Origin: a candidate division WWE3 bacterium RIFOXYD1_FULL_39_9
GTDB lineage: Bacteria > Patescibacteriota > WWE3 > UBA101185 > UBA10185
Length of the DNA: 15,190 bases
Direction: 5' to 3'
Assembly (NCBI GenBank): GCA_001773295.1
Contig: MEWG01000006.1
Coordinates: forward strand, 1-15,190
Positions 12,656 to 15,190 of the stretch are shown here, piece by piece. The position numbers were made by a program, and so were the translations under genes. The first letter of the stretch is position 1, and each line of letters begins with the position of its first letter. The notes beneath the pieces are model-generated. The model had not been told where the DNA came from and ran no database searches. It was given only the letters and a program-made list of their open reading frames with translations.

Positions 12656-13117
12656 TTATTCCAGGTTACCGAATATTTCAAGGAACGGGGTGTCGTCCTC
12701 CGCGCGTTCGCCTATGTTGAAACCTCGCGCAATTCTGGACATTACGAGTTGCTCTAAACCTGGAGGTAAGCGCCGGAGCAGATCCTTAAGACCCGGATCT
12801 TCGTCACTTTCCAGGATTTCTTTGACGGCGTCGCGAAACCGCCGGTGAGCCTGGGCAGCCTTGATAGTCGCCATTACCCTTTCACCAGAAATTTGTCGAA
12901 GGTCGACCTGCAGGTTGACACTGGTGCAATCTGCGATCGATTCCGGCAGGCTTCCAGAATTAATGATCCCTGCCAGATCTACTGCTTCGCCTGGTGCACC
13001 CAAAAGCTCAACGACCGCCATCCGCACGATGCCATCATCCAGCTGTTTAGTAATCTCAACATGGAGTTTATACTTCACACACAGCTGGTGAAGTTCGTCA
13101 ACAAAATCTTCCAACAT
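12656..13117 (-). CDS. Unknown 153-aa protein
   Basis: The ATG at 13117 follows AAGGAAGGGA, a good Shine-Dalgarno. The protein is soluble and charged, with an N-terminal helix (MLEDFVDELHQLCVKYKLHVE), a mixed middle and a helical C-terminal half rich in Arg/Glu/Asp (AHRRFRDAVKEILESDED, DLLRRLPPGLEQLVMSRIA). No motif or family is recognised. It is monocistronic, with its own strong promoter (TTGAAA-N17-TATAAT) and a long 3' hairpin. Its codons are clearly GC-richer than those of the leaderless genes on both sides, which may mark a different origin or a different expression class. Confidence 0.72.
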   Translation of the reverse strand: MLEDFVDELHQLCVKYKLHVEITKQLDDGIVRMAVVELLGAPGEAVDLAGIINSGSLPESIADCTSVNLQVDLRQISGERVMATIKAAQAHRRFRDAVKEILESDEDPGLKDLLRRLPPGLEQLVMSRIARGFNIGERAEDDTPFLEIFGNLE

Positions 13118-13156
13118 TAGTCCCTTCCTTTCTTTTTTATTTTGGTTGTTGTGCCG

Positions 13157-13185
13157 ATTATACTATAGGATCTAAAGCATTTCAA
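13157..13185 (-). promoter_or_regulatory. Strong promoter of the 153-aa gene
   Basis: TTGAAA (13180-13185), an exact 17-base spacer and consensus TATAAT (13157-13162) on the minus strand. It predicts a leader of about 33 bases that holds the Shine-Dalgarno, in contrast to the leaderless genes. Confidence 0.8.
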
Positions 13186-13189
13186 TACG

Positions 13190-13924
13190 CTACGCTTTGT
13201 GGTTACTCTCAAAAGTATTTATATACCAATTCTCAAATTCGGCCAAAGCAGACGTAAATCCCGGGTCAAAGTGCGTGCCCATGTTTGTTTTTATGTAAAG
13301 TAGCGTCTCTTCCAGAGAAAAAGGCTCTTTCTGATATTTACGTGAAGTATAGCCTGCCAGATTATGCATCGCTTCGAACTGGTCAGCGATTTTAAACAAC
13401 CTACCGACGTAAGAAGTTTGCTCCTCCTTGTACTTATTTGGATAACCCGAGCCATCCCAATTCTCGTGGTGTCCGCCTATTGCTTCTTCGATGGTGTAGT
13501 TGTTCAAACCTTTTTCCTTAAGCATGTCCTTCCCATCTTGGACATGCGTTTTTACCCTAAGGTACTCGCTTATAGATAGTTTTCCGGCTTTATCTAAGAT
13601 AGTTACGGGTGTTTTAACTTGCCCTATGTCGTGAAGAAGTCCCGCCAAAAAAATATCGTCTGTATTCAAACCACTTTTGTAAAATTCGTCAATCTTTTTT
13701 GCGTAGTACGCAACAAGAAGTGAGTGCCAAGCCTTTATAGTGTTATGTTTATACAAAATATCCCACAGCTCCACCACAAGTACTACATGCGGAGAGTCGC
13801 TTTTTCCGGCTATTTTTTCAAGCTCTAGTATTGCCAATTGGATTTGTAGAGGCAGGGATAACTCTGCATTTGTTTTAGTTGCAACAGTTGAGATTTTTTC
13901 GTGTTCGGGTGGTTTTGTCACCAT
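13190..13924 (-). CDS. HD-GYP-like metal-dependent phosphohydrolase
   Basis: The 244-aa protein has a polar N-terminus (1-25) and an HD-GYP domain (about 60-235): H67, LLHDIG with H98-D99, H127, HHENWDGSGYP with H152-H153 and the GYP signature, D181 in KIADQFEAM, and GTHFDP near the end. In this family the metal site hydrolyses cyclic di-GMP or related cyclic dinucleotides. HDIGQ replaces the usual HDIGK, so Q102 stands where a lysine is normally conserved. No receiver, GGDEF or membrane part is fused, and no cyclase is in the window. Consensus TATAAT within an extended -10 ends five bases before ATG 13924, so it is leaderless. Confidence 0.85.
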   Translation of the reverse strand: MVTKPPEHEKISTVATKTNAELSLPLQIQLAILELEKIAGKSDSPHVVLVVELWDILYKHNTIKAWHSLLVAYYAKKIDEFYKSGLNTDDIFLAGLLHDIGQVKTPVTILDKAGKLSISEYLRVKTHVQDGKDMLKEKGLNNYTIEEAIGGHHENWDGSGYPNKYKEEQTSYVGRLFKIADQFEAMHNLAGYTSRKYQKEPFSLEETLLYIKTNMGTHFDPGFTSALAEFENWYINTFESNHKA

Positions 13925-13929
13925 ACCTA

Positions 13930-13938
13930 ATTATAACA
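13930..13938 (-). promoter_or_regulatory. Extended -10, leaderless, of the HD-GYP gene
   Basis: TGT-TATAAT on the minus strand (hexamer 13930-13935), five bases before ATG 13924. No clear -35. Confidence 0.65.
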
Positions 13939-13975
13939 AAATATTAGAGGTTACTTGCGTGCATACTTTAGGGTA

Positions 13976-14752
13976 TTACTCTGACGCAGGCATGAGGGTA
14001 GAAAGTATGTCCATGATTTTTTCGCCATCTTCTTGATCGTAAAAGTTAACTGTGACGGCAATGTAGTCATCTGTGTAGGGCAGATATAATAACTTGCTCA
14101 AAGATGAGGTGAATCTATAATTAACTACATAAGTATCAACCGGAATTCCCTGACCATCGTCTTTCCAGAAATAACTTTTAGTAATGTTTACAGAATGGCC
14201 ATTTAAAAAGATTGCTTTGCCGCCTTGGTAATCGCAGCCCATATTTGCACAAAGTGCTCCGGAAGTTGAATATACCAGTCCTATGCCGATGGTAATTTCT
14301 GGCTTTGAAGATTTGACAGAGTTCTCGTCTTTAATACTTACAGTTTCCACTCCTTCGTAAAAATATTTATCAATACTCCAGTTACTGGGGTAATCGAACT
14401 GAAAGCCAAAGGCTTCCGAAATGTATCTGTTGGTATAATGCTCTGCAGTATTTTGTTGAACTAAATTAATTTTGTTTCGTGATTCTTCTATGACTGCAAG
14501 TTTCTCAATTGTAGCTGCTCTCAATTTTCCGCATCCTCCGATGTCTTTCCAGGATAAATCAGTAACCCAGCATTCAGCTTCGGACGTATACTCAATAGGT
14601 TCTTCTGCAGGTTTCTCCGGTTCAGTTTTGATAATTTCTTGTGTGTTTTCGGTGTTTTGCGGCCAATCACTTTCCGGTAATTTGGGAACTCTTGGCCAAA
14701 TTAACAAAGAAATAAAAAGGATAGTCAGAATGTTTATGATTAGAGTAAATAT
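13976..14752 (-). CDS. Unknown membrane-anchored extracytoplasmic protein, possible ATA start
   Basis: The frame is open from a TAA at 14762-14764 to TAA at 13976. The first common start codon is TTG at 14707, but that would cut an obvious membrane segment (FTLIINILTILFISLLIW) in half and has no ribosome site. An extended -10, TGC-TAAAAT (14759-14767), ends six bases before ATA 14752, the same geometry as the leaderless ATG genes, so ATA 14752 is proposed, giving 258 aa. After the anchor come a Pro/Glu-rich linker, ECWVTDLSWKDIGGCG, and a beta-rich domain beginning FGFQFDYPSNW, like several secreted domains of unknown role. Start at TTG (243 aa), or an ATG changed by mutation or sequencing error, remain possible. 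Confidence 0.6.
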   Translation of the reverse strand: MFTLIINILTILFISLLIWPRVPKLPESDWPQNTENTQEIIKTEPEKPAEEPIEYTSEAECWVTDLSWKDIGGCGKLRAATIEKLAVIEESRNKINLVQQNTAEHYTNRYISEAFGFQFDYPSNWSIDKYFYEGVETVSIKDENSVKSSKPEITIGIGLVYSTSGALCANMGCDYQGGKAIFLNGHSVNITKSYFWKDDGQGIPVDTYVVNYRFTSSLSKLLYLPYTDDYIAVTVNFYDQEDGEKIMDILSTLMPASE

Positions 14753-14758
14753 GAATAT

Positions 14759-14767
14759 ATTTTAGCA
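14759..14767 (-). promoter_or_regulatory. Extended -10 of the 258-aa gene
   Basis: TGC-TAAAAT on the minus strand (hexamer 14759-14764), identical to those at 611-619 and 5532-5540. Six bases separate it from ATA 14752. Confidence 0.55.
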
Positions 14768-14780
14768 CTATGCCCATAAA

Positions 14781-15190
14781 TTATACGAGAACATCGTCGA
14801 TATACTTTTTTATCAAACCCACAGATTTTTGTTGTGCCTCATCCGGTCCAAAGTGACCGCCGTTTTCAACTAAATGTTTTTGTTGGCCCTCCCCTATTAA
14901 TTTCAGCTCGTCGTAAATTTCTACATTTACAAAAACATCATTAGTTCCATAGACAAAAAGAGTTTTCTCGTTTTTGTTTGTAGGAAATAAAGGAATTTTA
15001 AAATATTCGTTGTATAGTGCCGCCACACCAGTATCAAAATTAATAACAGCTTCCATATCTTTAGTTGATAAGGGGATCCTGAGAAGTTTAAGTAATTTGT
15101 TGAGTAAAATTAGTGATTTAGACTTGTACGCCCAGTCAGGAAGTATCCCAAGCATAAACACACTTAATTTACTTCTAAACGTCATATAAG
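14781..15190 (-). CDS. Alpha/beta hydrolase, C-terminal part (5' end outside window)
   Basis: The visible 136 residues include KTLFVYGTNDVFV, the late strand with the Asp of an alpha/beta-hydrolase triad, and LVENGGHFGPDEA, where the His fits the catalytic histidine. The nucleophile elbow (GxSxG) is absent, so it must lie beyond the window edge. The ATG at 15183-15185 is therefore probably internal, and the frame stays open to 15190. Substrate cannot be told. The gene ends 28 bases before the 258-aa gene on the same strand. Confidence 0.7.
   Translation of the reverse strand, partial: YMTFRSKLSVFMLGILPDWAYKSKSLILLNKLLKLLRIPLSTKDMEAVINFDTGVAALYNEYFKIPLFPTNKNEKTLFVYGTNDVFVNVEIYDELKLIGEGQQKHLVENGGHFGPDEAQQKSVGLIKKYIDDVLV

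Noticed and set aside
3..15190. UGA read as glycine (Gracilibacteria/SR1-type code)
   Set aside because: All genes are complete under the standard bacterial code with no in-frame TGA; only avoidance of TGA as a stop is seen.

Overview
The window looks like a chromosomal segment of a Patescibacteria/CPR-type bacterium. This is inferred from compact AT-rich coding, PAS histidine kinases with the H-box context FISLASHQLRTPL, stand-alone receiver proteins, a short VIT1-like transporter, membrane-anchored lysozyme-like proteins with an ESSCGK motif, and many unrecognised small proteins. The lineage cannot be fixed without a search. The standard code fits every gene, but all 21 visible stops are TAA (12) or TAG (9); none is TGA.

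Layout. Positions 1-700: the 3' end of an unknown gene, a coupled 61-aa gene, a strong hairpin and tRNA-Leu(UAG). Positions 700-1630: a divergent pair, an LspA-like signal peptidase II (minus) and an unknown 102-aa protein (plus). Positions 1676-5524 (minus strand): soluble PAS-PAS histidine kinase, receiver protein, VIT1-like transporter, then two tandem membrane-anchored lysozyme-like proteins. Positions 5639-5857: unknown 72-aa protein. Positions 6040-8660: a KefB-like cation/proton antiporter with an NAD-binding domain, meeting a YrbG-like Ca/Na exchanger tail to tail. Positions 8690-8970: tRNA-Pro(UGG) with partial copies of its own 3' and 5' ends on its flanks. Positions 9003-11564: membrane-anchored unknown protein, receiver protein, and a membrane-bound PAS histidine kinase paralogous to the first. 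Positions 11617-12539: a convergent pair of membrane-anchored proteins, one with an HETCH zinc-protease motif. Positions 12656-15190: an unknown 153-aa protein, an HD-GYP-like phosphohydrolase, an anchored extracytoplasmic protein and the C-terminal part of an alpha/beta hydrolase.

The main pattern is promoter architecture. At least nine AT-rich genes have a good -10 hexamer (often extended TGn) ending 5-7 bases before the start codon, so the predicted transcription start falls on the start codon: leaderless mRNAs. A second class (61-aa gene, LspA-like, 102-aa, 72-aa and 153-aa genes) has canonical Shine-Dalgarno sequences, 5' leaders and strong 3' hairpins followed by TTTAAA; most of these are visibly GC-richer. 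The leaderless rule also decides starts: it turns an apparent TTG start at 2308 into a -35 box, and it suggests an ATA start at 14752.

Functionally the region combines sensing (two paralogous kinase/receiver pairs and an HD-GYP protein), ion homeostasis (two antiporters and a VIT1-like carrier) and envelope work (LspA, two lysozyme-like proteins, a metalloprotease, anchored proteins). No complete metabolic pathway is encoded.
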